A stretch of DNA of 31,547 bases from an uncultured Gemmatimonadota bacterium (GCA_946479895.1 CAMLHT010000003.1:1-31547), one strand, 5' to 3'; shown: positions 1 through 8,591, counted from the first letter of the stretch. The notes: generated from the letters alone by a model not told the origin. Numbers and translations are program-made.

Positions 1-52
1 TCGCCCGGTAGTAGGCCACCCAGCGGGCGGTATCGGAGACGTTCTGGATCAT
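1..52 (-). CDS. Class I SAM-dependent methyltransferase, LCM-like (N-terminal fragment, cut by window edge)
   Basis: Only the first 17 codons are inside the window, reading from an ATG at 52 down to base 1. The peptide MIQNVSDTARWVAYYRA matches the conserved opening of leucine carboxyl methyltransferase-like (PF04072) O-methyltransferases, which typically start with a VSDTARWVA-type stretch. The frame stays open to the edge. No catalytic motif can be seen because the SAM-binding region lies outside. It follows the VOC gene on the same strand after 108 bp. The family call rests on this short N-terminal signature alone. Confidence 0.6.
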   Translation of the reverse strand, partial: MIQNVSDTARWVAYYRA

Positions 53-124
53 GCGATGGTCGTCCGTCGTTGAGGCTGTCGATTAAGGGGCTTCTGGCGG
101 GCCCGGCAACGCAGACCTTCCGCA

Positions 125-156
125 GGGTTCACCCGTCACCGGCCTCACGGGCACCC
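125..156. terminator. Weak hairpin between the VOC gene and the methyltransferase
   Basis: Nested inverted repeats GGGT (125-128)/ACCC (153-156) and CCCGT (132-136)/ACGGG (147-151) could form a GC-rich stem just after the VOC stop codon. There is no T-run on either side, so it is at best a pause or Rho-assisted site. Confidence 0.22.
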
Positions 157-160
157 GAGC

Positions 161-538
161 TCAGGGATGAAGCGTGAAATGCGGGTTCTCGATCAGCCCG
201 ATGACGTTGCCGAACGGGTCTTCGATCGCCGCCACGATGATTCCGCCCCCGACGTCGCGCGGCTCGGAGCGCACGGTCACTCCCTGCTTCCGGAGGGGCG
301 TCATGGCGTCGGACATGGAAGCGACGCCCCAGTAGGTCACGGATCCGCCGGGGCCGGGCTTCTGATCCGACGTATCGGGATCCAGCCCCAGCTCGAACCC
401 GCCGACGTTGAAGCCGACGTAGAACGGCTCGTCGAAGTACGGTTCGACGCCGAACACGCGGGTGTACCAGGCCTTCGCTTCGGCGAGGTTGCCGACCTTC
501 ATGATGTTGGTGCGCAGGCCGAGGATGCGTGTGGTCAT
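161..538 (-). CDS. VOC family protein (glyoxalase/bleomycin-resistance/dioxygenase fold)
   Basis: This is a 125-residue protein of usual single-VOC-domain length. It shows the paired beta-alpha-beta-beta-beta pattern: an opening 'RTNIMKVGNLAEAKAWYTRVFGVEP' type module (written here only to indicate residues about 8-32) and a closing DPFGNVIGLIENP stretch near residues 108-120, the usual position of the last metal-ligand Glu. VOC proteins cover isomerases, dioxygenases and drug-binding proteins, and the substrate cannot be read from sequence. The ATG at 538 is chosen because its first bases overlap the TGA of the upstream DUF1835-like gene (stop 535-537), an ATGA junction that implies translational coupling. 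An open frame runs on upstream to 1381, but that part is antisense-frame noise over the neighbouring gene. Confidence 0.85.
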   Translation of the reverse strand: MTTRILGLRTNIMKVGNLAEAKAWYTRVFGVEPYFDEPFYVGFNVGGFELGLDPDTSDQKPGPGGSVTYWGVASMSDAMTPLRKQGVTVRSEPRDVGGGIIVAAIEDPFGNVIGLIENPHFTLHP

Positions 539-1521
539 GGGCCGGTGTGGGGAATGAGGGTGCCGGAACGGCGATACCATGGCGACCCCGTCGCGGACCG
601 AAGATGCACGCCGCCGATCCAGTCGTCGATGCCGTTCGTGGCGACATGGCTCGCTTCGCCATCCCGGACCATCCTGCCGAAGTCGGTGGGGACGACGGTG
701 CAGTGCCGCATGGTCGACGGATCGCCCTCGAGCCTGACGAGCGGCTGCTTCAGCGACGCCGCGCCCATGCGCCGCAGCCGCCAGAACAGGTACAGGTCGC
801 CGACGGGGTCGAGATGCTGGTAATTCGCGCCGATCGCGCCCCCGACGATGGTGAACGCATCCGTGCCGGCGTCCGGCACCATCGACAGGACCGCCGCATC
901 CCAGTGGCTCAGGCCGCGGACCGTGTCCGGATACCGCTCGATCAGGGTCGACAGCGCGAAGAGCAGCGGTCCGTCTTCGTCGATGGTGTCCAGGGCCTGC
1001 AACAGGGATCGCGGAGTGCTCGCCGTGAGACCGGCCCACGTCCGCCGCGCGCGCATGTGATCGTCGAGCGTCACCGGCACGCCTGAAGGAGCGCCAACGT
1101 CCGTCTCCCGCAGCATGCCCCAGCCGAGGACCGGAACGCTCAGCGACGGGTGGGTGACGATGGCCATGATATCGATCGGCGGCAGTGTCACCCCGACCAG
1201 CTCGGCGAGCGTCAGCACGGAAGGCAGGAGCAGCCGGTCCGACAATCCGGCGCCGACCCAGAGGACCAGGCGGTCCGCGGCACCGAGTCGCTCCGCGTCG
1301 GTCACCAGGTCGGTCGGGAATTCCTCCAGGTCCGGGCCACCACAGACCTCCTGCCAGAACTCGTCCCGGGTCTTCAGCCATTCCGCGCGCGACTGGAACG
1401 GCTGCACCGGCCCGCAGGAGATCACGTCGTGCTGAACGAGAGATTCGCCGGCGGGAATACGAAGCGCGCCACGAATGCGCTCCGCCGCCGCGTCACCGGT
1501 AAAAAGGTGCAGGTTCGCCAT
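535..1521 (-). CDS. DUF1835-like protein
   Basis: This 328-residue protein opens with MANLHLFTGDAAAERIRGAL followed by a VQHDVISCGPV segment, the pattern of the DUF1835 N-terminal domain (a hydrophobic strand, GD/S-A-A, then an acidic D-x-L/I-x-x-GP element). A later segment (about residues 205-222, 'LIERYPDTVRGLSHWDAAVL'-like) resembles the RFP...GLS stretch found in these proteins. No enzymatic function is established for the family and no catalytic motif is evident. It starts at ATG 1521, 6 nt after a TAGAAT -10-like hexamer on this strand, suggesting a leaderless transcript. It is translationally coupled to the downstream VOC gene and divergent from the TIGR03546 gene, with only 34 bp between them. 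Confidence 0.65.
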   Translation of the reverse strand: MANLHLFTGDAAAERIRGALRIPAGESLVQHDVISCGPVQPFQSRAEWLKTRDEFWQEVCGGPDLEEFPTDLVTDAERLGAADRLVLWVGAGLSDRLLLPSVLTLAELVGVTLPPIDIMAIVTHPSLSVPVLGWGMLRETDVGAPSGVPVTLDDHMRARRTWAGLTASTPRSLLQALDTIDEDGPLLFALSTLIERYPDTVRGLSHWDAAVLSMVPDAGTDAFTIVGGAIGANYQHLDPVGDLYLFWRLRRMGAASLKQPLVRLEGDPSTMRHCTVVPTDFGRMVRDGEASHVATNGIDDWIGGVHLRSATGSPWYRRSGTLIPHTGP

Positions 1522-1527
1522 TGCAGA

Positions 1528-1533
1528 ATTCTA
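1528..1533 (-). promoter_or_regulatory. -10-like hexamer directly upstream of the DUF1835-like gene
   Basis: On the minus strand TAGAAT (5 of 6 bases of TATAAT) ends 6 nt before the ATG at 1521, which would put the transcription start at or next to the start codon. No good -35 is seen 17 bp upstream. Confidence 0.35.
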
Positions 1534-1555
1534 TGCACGCCGACAACATCCCGGC

Positions 1556-2074
1556 ATGATCGCCATTCTCAAATTCCTGCATTCGCTCGCGAAGACGCTG
1601 CACTCGGAAGGCACCCCCGGCCAGATCGCCGGCGGCATCGCGCTCGGGGCCGCGCTCGGCCTGACCCCGCTGATGAACCTGCACAACGCGATCGTCGTGG
1701 TGGCCCTCTGCATCATCAACGTCTCGTTCGGCGCGGGGCTGCTCGGCATGGCGATGTTCGCGCCCGTCGGCTTCCTGCTCGATCCCGTGTTCGACCGGAT
1801 CGGCCACTGGCTGCTGACCGGCGTTCCGTCGCTCCGGCCGTTCTTCGCCTGGATCGACGCCCAGCCGGTCATCGCGTTCTCGAACCTCACCAACACCGTC
1901 GTCCTCGGCAGCCTCGTCGCCTGGATCGTCCTGTTCATCCCGATCTTCGTCCTCTTCCGCATCGCCGTGATCCGCTACCGCGTCTCGCTCGGCGACTGGT
2001 TCATGAAGACCCGCATCTATCACGCGCTCGCCGCCACGAAGGTGTTCGATGTCTACAGCTGGTTCCGTCCGTAA
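1556..2074 (+). CDS. TIGR03546 family membrane protein
   Basis: This is a 172-residue, strongly hydrophobic protein with about four membrane segments (roughly residues 22-40, 46-75, 100-120 and 122-145). The charged C-terminus ends in ALAATKVFDVYSWFRP. The GTPGQIAGGIALGAALGLTP opening resembles the DUF2062/TIGR03546 group. TIGR03546 genes are characteristically followed by a TIGR03545 gene, and that is exactly what lies downstream here, overlapping by 26 bp in another frame. This neighbour relation is the strongest support for the call. The ATG at 1556 (MIAILKFL) is preferred over the in-frame start at 1475, which would overlap the divergent DUF1835-like gene. The function of the pair is unknown to me; an envelope role is likely from the membrane segments. 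Confidence 0.8.
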   Translation: MIAILKFLHSLAKTLHSEGTPGQIAGGIALGAALGLTPLMNLHNAIVVVALCIINVSFGAGLLGMAMFAPVGFLLDPVFDRIGHWLLTGVPSLRPFFAWIDAQPVIAFSNLTNTVVLGSLVAWIVLFIPIFVLFRIAVIRYRVSLGDWFMKTRIYHALAATKVFDVYSWFRP

Positions 2075-3974
2075 CGGCGAGGGAGTGGTGACGTATACCG
2101 CGACCGCGGCGGGGCCCGGCGTAGCCGGCACGCCCGCGCCGTCCACCCGCAAATCGTCCGGGTTCTTCCGCTGGCGTGGCTTCATCGGCCTGCTCGCGAT
2201 CGTGGCCCTCGTCGTCGGCGGCTGGCTGTTGTTCGCCGACGCGATCATCAAGTCCACGATTGCCGAGGCGGCGACGAAGGCGCTCGGTGTCGAGGTGGCC
2301 ATGGACGAGCTGAGCCTGAGCCTGTCCCGCGGCACGCTGGACATCCGCGGATTCACCGTGGCGCATCCGGCGAATCCGATGATGAACGTGCTGGACATCG
2401 GCCACGCCCACGTCCGTCTCGATCGGGTGCCGCTGCTCCGCAAGCGGGTGGTCATCACGGACTTCGTGGTCGACAGCGTCCGCGGCCTCACCCGGCGCGC
2501 GAAGGCCGCGAAGCCGGTGAAGGGCGGGGGCTTCCTGCCCGGCGCGATGGTGGCCGCGAACCGGTGGAGCGCCCAGTTCAAGGTCCCGCTGCTGTCGCTG
2601 ACGCCGATCGACACCATCCGCGCGCTCGTCCTCGATCCCGGCCAGCTCCAGACGGTGCAGAAGGCGAAGGCGCTGGCGGCGCACGCGGATTCGGCGAAGG
2701 ACCTCACGCTCGCGCGCGTGAAGGCGCTCCGGCTCGGGGAGACCGCCGATTCCGCCGAGGCCCTGCTGGCGCGGCTGAAAGGCCAGTCGCCGCGGACGCT
2801 CGGGCTGTCGGGGACGCGCAACGCCATCAACGACGTCCGGCGCTTCGGCGCCCGCGTGGACTCGACGAAGCGGGCCATGGAGGCGGCGCGCGTCGCGCTC
2901 CGCGCCGATGCCGACTCGCTGATCGAGTCGGTGAAGGAGCTCGACGCCGCGCGGCAGGCGGACTACGCGTTCGCCCGCGGGCTGCTGAAGCTGCCCACCT
3001 TCGACGCGCCGAACATCGGCCCCGCGCTCTTCGGCCAGGTGAGCCTCGACGCCTTCGAGAAGGCGATGTACTGGGTCGCGCTCGCCCGCGAGTACGCGCC
3101 GCCCGGACTGCTGCCGCGTGAGTCGCCCGGCCCGAAGCGGCTCCGCAAGGCCGGAACGACCGTCCATTTCGTCACGCCGGAGAACGGGCCGCAGTTCCAC
3201 CTGCGCCGTGCTGCCCTGAACCTGTCGCTCGATGAAGCGGCGGGCGCGCTCCGCGGGACCTATGCGCTGCGGGTCGCCGACGTGACGAGCGATCCCGCGC
3301 TGGTGGGAAAGCCGACGGTCTTCTCGCTGACGCGCGACGCGCGCGGCGCGGGCCTCGAGTCACTGCTCGTCGTCGGCACCCTCGATCACGTCAAGGCCGT
3401 GCCGACGGAGAACATCGTGGTGCGGGCGGGTGGCGTGACGTTGCCTCGGTTCGCCGTGCCGGCGGTACCGCTGCGGCTGGACCTGGGGAAAGGCGCGAGC
3501 ACCCTTCGCTTCACGGTCGTGGGTGAATCGGTGACGGGCCGCTGGACCGCCGTGTCGCCGAACCCCACCTGGTCGCCCGACTCGGCCCGCCGCGCGAAGA
3601 TGAACACCCTCGAGTCGCTGGTGGCGCGCGTGCTGACCGGCATCGACAACGTCGACGTCACCGCCGACATCCGGGGCACGACGAAGTCGCCCGCGCTCGC
3701 CGTGCGATCCAACCTCGACCGGCAGGTCGCCGACAACATCAAGCGCGTTGCCGGCGAGGAGATCGCGAAGGCCGAGGCGAAGGTGCGGGCGCAGGTCGAC
3801 GCGTTCGTCGAGAAGGAGCGCGCCGCGGCGCAGGCGAAGATCGACGCCGCGGTCGCCGAAGCCCGCCAGCAGGTGGATGAGAAGATTGCCGAGGCCAACG
3901 CGCGCCTGGACCAGGCAAAGGCGGACCTTGCGGCCCGCCTTCGGGAGCTTGGAGGTGGCGTCATCGGAGGCTGA
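2049..3974 (+). CDS. TIGR03545 family protein (membrane-anchored, AsmA-like region, coiled coil)
   Basis: This is a 641-residue protein. The N-terminal about 35 residues are Pro/Ala/Ser-rich, followed by one transmembrane segment at about residues 38-63 (start FFRWRGFIGLLAIVAL). Just after it comes a region reminiscent of AsmA/DUF748 proteins, where small strands describe a membrane-tethered beta domain (LDIRGFTVAHP and VLDIGHAHVRLDRVPLLRKR, about residues 97-137). The middle carries alpha-helical, Ala/Lys/Asp-rich stretches. The last about 90 residues are a heptad-like coiled coil rich in A, E, K and R. The domain order and the adjacent TIGR03546 gene identify the family. The start ATG at 2049 overlaps the upstream stop by 26 bp. 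The product probably sits in the inner membrane with most of the chain in the periplasm; the biochemical role is not established. Confidence 0.8.
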   Translation: MSTAGSVRNGEGVVTYTATAAGPGVAGTPAPSTRKSSGFFRWRGFIGLLAIVALVVGGWLLFADAIIKSTIAEAATKALGVEVAMDELSLSLSRGTLDIRGFTVAHPANPMMNVLDIGHAHVRLDRVPLLRKRVVITDFVVDSVRGLTRRAKAAKPVKGGGFLPGAMVAANRWSAQFKVPLLSLTPIDTIRALVLDPGQLQTVQKAKALAAHADSAKDLTLARVKALRLGETADSAEALLARLKGQSPRTLGLSGTRNAINDVRRFGARVDSTKRAMEAARVALRADADSLIESVKELDAARQADYAFARGLLKLPTFDAPNIGPALFGQVSLDAFEKAMYWVALAREYAPPGLLPRESPGPKRLRKAGTTVHFVTPENGPQFHLRRAALNLSLDEAAGALRGTYALRVADVTSDPALVGKPTVFSLTRDARGAGLESLLVVGTLDHVKAVPTENIVVRAGGVTLPRFAVPAVPLRLDLGKGASTLRFTVVGESVTGRWTAVSPNPTWSPDSARRAKMNTLESLVARVLTGIDNVDVTADIRGTTKSPALAVRSNLDRQVADNIKRVAGEEIAKAEAKVRAQVDAFVEKERAAAQAKIDAAVAEARQQVDEKIAEANARLDQAKADLAARLRELGGGVIGG

Positions 3975-4022
3975 CCGCCCTCCGCCTCCGCCTCCGCCTC
4001 CGCCCTCCGTCCTCCGTCCTCC
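3975..4022. repeat. Polypyrimidine/polypurine tandem repeat (CCGCCT / CCTCCGT units)
   Basis: The whole gap between the TIGR03545 stop and the next convergent gene is built of CCGCCT and CCGTCCT-type units, almost purely pyrimidine on the plus strand apart from the regular G. Its reverse complement contains the 19-mer GGAGGACGGAGGGCGGAGG, which also occurs at 31488 minus a few bases on the plus strand, inside the repeat at 31478-31506. Confidence 0.8.
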
Positions 4023-4616
4023 TTACATCGCTCCCTGCAGCATGATGTGCGCCTTCGGCGTGCCCGGGAACATGAGCCAGGGCCCGCTCTGCTGCGGGGC
4101 GGTGGACAGCCCGGACGACTCGGCCGTCGCGCCCGGGATGTAGACGACGAACAGCGACCGCGTTCCGGTCAGCTTGCCGGTCGCCGGATCCCAGGAGGTC
4201 TTCGTCCCGAAGAGCTGATACATCGCTCCCTGGAGCGGCATCTTCAGCTTCCCCTCGCGCACCTCGCGGAACCGCACCGAGTCCACCTGCGCTCCCGTGA
4301 CGCCCTGCTCGCGAAGCTGGCGGCCGCGCAGCATGAACGGCTCCATGCCCTCGTGATAGCAGGAGACGTGGAAGTTCTCCTCCACCGCGAACTGCGCGAG
4401 GCAGTTCATGCCGTTCGTCCCCTGGCGGAGCACCTCGAGCTTGCCGGCGGTCCTCCAGCCCATCACCGTCGCGTTCGCGCGCATTCCCTCCGGCAGCGCG
4501 AGGACCGCCGTGGCGATCTGCTGGTCCGCCGTCGGCAGCGGCTTCTGAGCCGCGGCGAGACCCGCCGTGCCGGCGATCAGCACGCCGGCGGCCATCACGC
4601 TGAGTCGTTTCATCAT
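4023..4616 (-). CDS. Secreted protein of unknown function
   Basis: This is a 197-residue protein with a clear Sec signal peptide: MMKRL, a hydrophobic core (residues about 6-20) and an AAA-Q cleavage-like end near residue 23. I do not recognise a domain in the mature part. It contains two cysteines close together (in GMNCLAQF and FHVSCYHEGME), so a disulfide is possible. The ATG at 4616 is used because the signal peptide begins there and because it sits 2 nt after the stop codon of the metalloprotease gene, with AGGAC about 8 nt upstream. The tight spacing implies one transcript with the protease, so a shared extracytoplasmic role is plausible but unproven. Confidence 0.75.
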   Translation of the reverse strand: MMKRLSVMAAGVLIAGTAGLAAAQKPLPTADQQIATAVLALPEGMRANATVMGWRTAGKLEVLRQGTNGMNCLAQFAVEENFHVSCYHEGMEPFMLRGRQLREQGVTGAQVDSVRFREVREGKLKMPLQGAMYQLFGTKTSWDPATGKLTGTRSLFVVYIPGATAESSGLSTAPQQSGPWLMFPGTPKAHIMLQGAM

Positions 4617-4618
4617 CG

Positions 4619-7132
4619 TCAGTTGTCCTGGTTGAGGAACAGGCCGCGGAATTCGCAGCGCGGGTAGATGCGGTTGAGCCATTCGATGCCCGGATCGCCG
4701 ATCGGCGCTCCCGGCGGCGCGGCCGGCGTCTGGCGGATGTCGGTCGCGGTGTGTGGCCGCTCGAGGAAGCGCTTGATGTCGTTCGCGATGAGCGTCGTCT
4801 GCGCCAGGTCGATGGTGGACAGGCCGGCCGTCGGCGCCGCGGCGATGCGCTGGAGCGAGAGGGTGGCCAGGGCCCGGACCTGCGGCATCGGCGCGCCCGA
4901 TGCGACGCTCATGAGCTCGTCCACCACCACGCGCTGTACCGCACGCTTCACCTCCGCCTCGTAGGGCGTGCGCGTGGAAGCGCCGAACGTCGCGGCCTGG
5001 ATCGCGTCGAGCACGTCCTCGAGCCCGGGCAGCGCCGGATCGAGCGCCTTCTGCTCCACCAGGCGCGCCGCCCGCGAGTCGTCGAGGATCTGGGAGAGCG
5101 TATGTCCCGCCGCGACCACCGCCGGCGTGATCGCGTCGAACGCGTTGCCGGTGAAGCGCGGGAACAGCTCGCGAGTCATGCCGTAGCCCGGCGGGCGCGG
5201 CGGAATGAGCGTCGCCAGGGACTGCGGCAGCGCCAGGGCGGACGGCGACAGCGTCGCCATCAGTGACGACAGCGCCGCGCGCTGCGCGTCGGCGCTCGCG
5301 GGCCTCGTCGGCGTCCGGCCGTCACCGCGAACCGCGTAGATGTAGTCCTGCCCGCCGAGCACCCCGGCAGCCGACTCCACCGCGTAGCGATGGTGCAGGT
5401 ACAGGGGCACCAGCACCTCCTCGAGCTGCGCCATCGGCATGCCGGTCTTGATGGCGTTCTCGCCGAACTTCGCCAGCGCGACGCGCCGGATGTCCATCAG
5501 GCGGTTCAGCTCCGCCGCGCTGTTGGTGCCGTTCACCCACCAGTCCACCTTCGATCCCACCTCGAGGTCCTGGTTCGTCATGTAGCGCAGGTCCTTCGCC
5601 CACGCGTCGTCCAGGATCTTCTTCAGCGCCGCCGGCTCGTTGGTGCCGCTCGGGAAATCCTGGTAGCCGTAGGCGATGCTGACCTTGTCCCACGCCCCGA
5701 TGCCGTCGTCGTACACCTGGGAGATGTCGAGCGTCTGGTCGGGCTTCAGCGTCAGCAGCGGATGCGGGTAGTCCATCACGCTGATGCGGCCCGCCTCGCT
5801 GTTGTAGTAGTTGTGGCCCAGCCCGAGGGTGTGGCCGATCTCGTGCGCCGAGAGCTGCCGGATGCGCTGCAGCGCCCAGCGCCGGATCTCCGGCGTGGTG
5901 TCGTTGCCCCGCGCATACGGCTGGAGCAGGCCCTCGAGGATCATCCAGTCCTGGCGGATGCGCAGCGAGCCGAGGGTGACGACCGCCTTGAGGATCTCGC
6001 CGGTGCGCGGATCAGTGACCGTCGCGCCGCTCGACCAGCCGCGCGTCGACCGGTGCACCCAGTTGATCACGTTGTACCGGATGTCCATCGAGCTCGCGCC
6101 TTCGGGCAGCATCTCCACGCGGAAGGCGTTGCGGTACCCGATGGCTTCGAAGGCCTGGTTCCACCAGCGACCGCCTTCCAGCAGCGCGCTGCGGATCGGC
6201 TCCGGCGTGCCCGGATCGAGGTAGTAGACGATCGGCTTGACGGCGTCGCTCACCGCCGCCGACGGATTCACCTTCGCGAGGCGATGGCGCGCGATGGACC
6301 GTTGCGTCATCGGCTGGCCGAGCGGCGCCGAGTAATCCTGGTACGTCGCCGCGAAGAATCCGGAGCGCGGATCGTAGGCGCGGCGCTCGAAGCCGGTGGT
6401 GTCCGGCAGCTCGATGAAGGACTGATGCACCCGCACGCTGGCCGCCTCTCCGGTCGCGGCGACCGACCCGACACCCTCGAATGCCACGCCGCCCCGGCCG
6501 CCGCCGCCCGCGCCGCCCGGCACGAACGTCAGCTCGGCTTCCATCTCCGTGTTCTTCGGGAAGTTCTGCGTCATCGGCATGTAGATGGAGCTGCGGCTGT
6601 TCTCCAGCCGGAAGCCTCCCATCTGGCCGCCGAGGTTGTAGGCGTCGCGCAGCAGGAAGTCCGTGAGGTCCACGAGCACCCGGCGTCCCCCGTCGCTTTC
6701 GGCCGCGACGTTGAAGCCCCACAGCACGGAGCGCGCGAACGCGTCGCGCACGGACTTCACTTCGGCCGCGCTCGAGCTCGAGGAGCGGAACCGGTAATTC
6801 GGCTGCACCATCAGGACGCGGTTGCCGGCCCGCTCGAAGAACACGATGCGTGACCCGAGCAGCCCGCCGCGGTCGATGCCGATGTCGTTCGACCCGAGCC
6901 CGGCGCCCATGCCGGCGGTATGGAGGACCTCGGTGTTGAGCCGCGGTATCTCCATGAACAGCTGGCCGGCCGTCGAATCCCAGTAGAGCGGGAAGTATCC
7001 ATCCAGCTTGCGCATGGACGCGGTCCGCTCCTCGATCGTGCGTGGCGCGCGGGGGGCGGCGGCAGGCGCACCCTGGGCGAGGAGTGGCGGGGCAAGCGTG
7101 AGGGCAGCGGCGAGGGCGAGGCGGGCGTGCAT
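4619..7132 (-). CDS. Secreted zinc-dependent metalloprotease (DUF5117/DUF4953 type)
   Basis: This is an 837-residue protein with an N-terminal signal peptide (MHARLALAAALTLAPPLLAQ). The HExxHxxGxxH metzincin-style zinc motif is HEIGHTLGLGH at residues 430-440, with Glu431 as catalytic base and His430, His434 and His440 as zinc ligands. A short N-terminal region with KLDGYFPLYWD (DUF5118-like) is followed by a DUF5117-like block (about residues 80-270, with GSRIVFFERAGNRV), then the DUF4953 catalytic region containing YYLDPGTPEPIR and the zinc site. Family members are large exported proteases of unknown substrate, common in Bacteroidota and Gemmatimonadota. The start ATG at 7132 is chosen for the signal peptide and a GGAG-containing upstream site; in-frame codons up to 7201 would add a non-signal extension. 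It lies in the same direction as, and 2 nt before, the small secreted protein gene. Confidence 0.92.
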   Translation of the reverse strand: MHARLALAAALTLAPPLLAQGAPAAAPRAPRTIEERTASMRKLDGYFPLYWDSTAGQLFMEIPRLNTEVLHTAGMGAGLGSNDIGIDRGGLLGSRIVFFERAGNRVLMVQPNYRFRSSSSSAAEVKSVRDAFARSVLWGFNVAAESDGGRRVLVDLTDFLLRDAYNLGGQMGGFRLENSRSSIYMPMTQNFPKNTEMEAELTFVPGGAGGGGRGGVAFEGVGSVAATGEAASVRVHQSFIELPDTTGFERRAYDPRSGFFAATYQDYSAPLGQPMTQRSIARHRLAKVNPSAAVSDAVKPIVYYLDPGTPEPIRSALLEGGRWWNQAFEAIGYRNAFRVEMLPEGASSMDIRYNVINWVHRSTRGWSSGATVTDPRTGEILKAVVTLGSLRIRQDWMILEGLLQPYARGNDTTPEIRRWALQRIRQLSAHEIGHTLGLGHNYYNSEAGRISVMDYPHPLLTLKPDQTLDISQVYDDGIGAWDKVSIAYGYQDFPSGTNEPAALKKILDDAWAKDLRYMTNQDLEVGSKVDWWVNGTNSAAELNRLMDIRRVALAKFGENAIKTGMPMAQLEEVLVPLYLHHRYAVESAAGVLGGQDYIYAVRGDGRTPTRPASADAQRAALSSLMATLSPSALALPQSLATLIPPRPPGYGMTRELFPRFTGNAFDAITPAVVAAGHTLSQILDDSRAARLVEQKALDPALPGLEDVLDAIQAATFGASTRTPYEAEVKRAVQRVVVDELMSVASGAPMPQVRALATLSLQRIAAAPTAGLSTIDLAQTTLIANDIKRFLERPHTATDIRQTPAAPPGAPIGDPGIEWLNRIYPRCEFRGLFLNQDN

Positions 7133-7291
7133 CCTGAGCTCCGGAAACGGTGGGGTGTTCGTTCCCGCATAATGTGACGCCGGAAGCCCCGTGTTCGCCA
7201 ATCACGCCCCGGCGCGCGCGTGACCATTCGGCCTTGACGAGGGTTGGGCACATGCCGACGTTCGCGTCTACCACTTCTTCCGGGTGAAAGC

Positions 7292-8509
7292 TTGCGCCTC
7301 TCGACTCTCCTGCGTTTCCCGATGGCTCTCGCGGTCGCGGCCTGCGTGGACTCCGGCCCGGGTCCCGCGTCGCCGAGCCAGCGCCTGTACGTCGGCGAGT
7401 CCACGGCGTGCGCCCTGGACCGGAAGGCGGAGCTCTCGTGCTGGGGGCGGAATACCGAGTATCTCGAGTACGGCCTGAGCGTGTCGGTCCCGGACAAGAG
7501 CGCCGAGCCGGTGCCCATTGGCCGGCGGGTGGCGTCGCTCGGCGGCGGCGTCAGCAATCATGCCTGCGGCCTCCTCTCCAATGGCGACGCCCTGTGCTGG
7601 GGACGCGGCGGGGTCGGGCAGCTCGGAAATGGCGCGGCTGGCGCGACCGGAAATACGCCGGTGACGGTCTATTCGCCGCAGCCGTGGACGGACATCCGCG
7701 TCGGCCGGCTCATCACCTGTGGCCTCGTCGCGAACGGTGACGCCTACTGCTGGGGGCTCAACCAGCGCGGAGAGCTTGGCGACGACGCGCTCCCCACGGG
7801 AGCACGGTCGACCCCCAACAAGGTCGTCGGCGATCTCAAGTTCTCATCGGTGTCGCCGGGATGGACGCACGTCTGCGGCATTTCCACCGCCGGCGCGGCG
7901 TACTGCTGGGGCGCCAACGACTCGGGCCAGCTCGGTATCGGCACCGCCGACTCCGACAACCATGGCCGGCCGCTGCTCGTCGCCACGACCGCCCAGTTCC
8001 GGAAGCTCAGCCTGAGCGCGCGGTCGACCTGCGGCCTCACCGTCGACAATCGCATCCTCTGCTGGGGCTACAACGGCGTGGGGCAGCTCGGCGACGGCAC
8101 GACCGCGCAGCGCAACGTGCCGACGCCGATCGCGTCGGACCTGAAGTTCACCGACGTCGCCGTCGGCAGCGGATTTGGCGGCGCGCCCAGCCCCAACCTC
8201 GTGCTCCCGACGGGGGCGGCGCAGGGCGGAGTCGCGCATGCCTGCGCCGTCAGCGAAGCGGCGAACGTCTTCTGCTGGGGATGGAACGGGAACAGCCAGG
8301 CCGGCGATTTCTACAACTCGGTCGTCCTCACGCCGACCCTGGTGCCCGGGTTGAGCCGCGCGACCGGCGTCGCGCTCGGCGGGGCCTACTCCTGCGCGAC
8401 CACCGAGACGATGATCGCCTGCTGGGGCTACAACTACTACGGCCAGCTCGGAAACGGGACGTACAATGACTCTCCCGTCCCGCTTCCGGTGAATTCCGCC
8501 TGGCCCTGA
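7292..8509 (+). CDS. RCC1-repeat lipoprotein
   Basis: The frame holds at least seven RCC1/alpha-tubulin-suppressor-like repeats, each with a C-G/A-L...CWG-x-N-xx-G-Q-L/A-G-x-G core, for example CWGANDSGQLGIG and CWGYNYYGQLGNG, so a seven-bladed beta-propeller is expected. The N-terminus RLSTLLRFPMALAVAAC ends in a lipobox-like AVAAC, predicting a lipid-anchored Cys. The start is uncertain. TTG 7292 gives an 18-residue lipoprotein signal; TTG 7244 would lengthen the n-region by 16 residues; ATG 7321 leaves too short a signal. None has a good ribosome-binding site. Bacterial lipoproteins of this kind are thought to mediate protein-protein contacts at the cell surface; no partner is evident here. 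It is convergent with fhs. Confidence 0.85.
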   Translation: MRLSTLLRFPMALAVAACVDSGPGPASPSQRLYVGESTACALDRKAELSCWGRNTEYLEYGLSVSVPDKSAEPVPIGRRVASLGGGVSNHACGLLSNGDALCWGRGGVGQLGNGAAGATGNTPVTVYSPQPWTDIRVGRLITCGLVANGDAYCWGLNQRGELGDDALPTGARSTPNKVVGDLKFSSVSPGWTHVCGISTAGAAYCWGANDSGQLGIGTADSDNHGRPLLVATTAQFRKLSLSARSTCGLTVDNRILCWGYNGVGQLGDGTTAQRNVPTPIASDLKFTDVAVGSGFGGAPSPNLVLPTGAAQGGVAHACAVSEAANVFCWGWNGNSQAGDFYNSVVLTPTLVPGLSRATGVALGGAYSCATTETMIACWGYNYYGQLGNGTYNDSPVPLPVNSAWP

Positions 8510-8545
8510 ATACCGATTTTTGGTGTCTCTGCCATTCGGATATCC

Positions 8546-8591
8546 CGGAAAAGTCCGATCAGATCTGATCAGATCCGATCGGACTTTTCCG
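8546..8591. terminator. Bidirectional terminator hairpin between the RCC1 gene and fhs
   Basis: A long stem has 14-bp perfect arms GGAAAAGTCCGATC (8547-8560) and GATCGGACTTTTCC (8577-8590). One A/C mismatch follows, then 5 more pairs (GATCT/AGATC) around a GATC loop; a C-G pair extends the base. The AAAA/TTTT runs in the arms put a U-run at the 3' foot in both directions. This suits the convergent RCC1 and fhs genes. Confidence 0.8.

Noticed and set aside
539..1381. N-terminal extension of the VOC gene to 406 residues
   Set aside because: The extension is an alternative frame over the DUF1835-like gene. The VOC domain begins right after the ATG at 538, which overlaps the upstream stop.
5390..6853. 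A 487-codon plus-strand frame over the metalloprotease
   Set aside because: The minus-strand frame encodes an intact HExxHxxGxxH protease with signal peptide. The plus-strand product is low-complexity Arg/Val/His sequence without motifs.
7252..7287. An 11-codon ORF (ATG 7252 to TGA 7287) as a leader peptide for the RCC1 gene
   Set aside because: It has no ribosome-binding site, regulatory codon run or attenuator hairpin, and such short frames occur often by chance.
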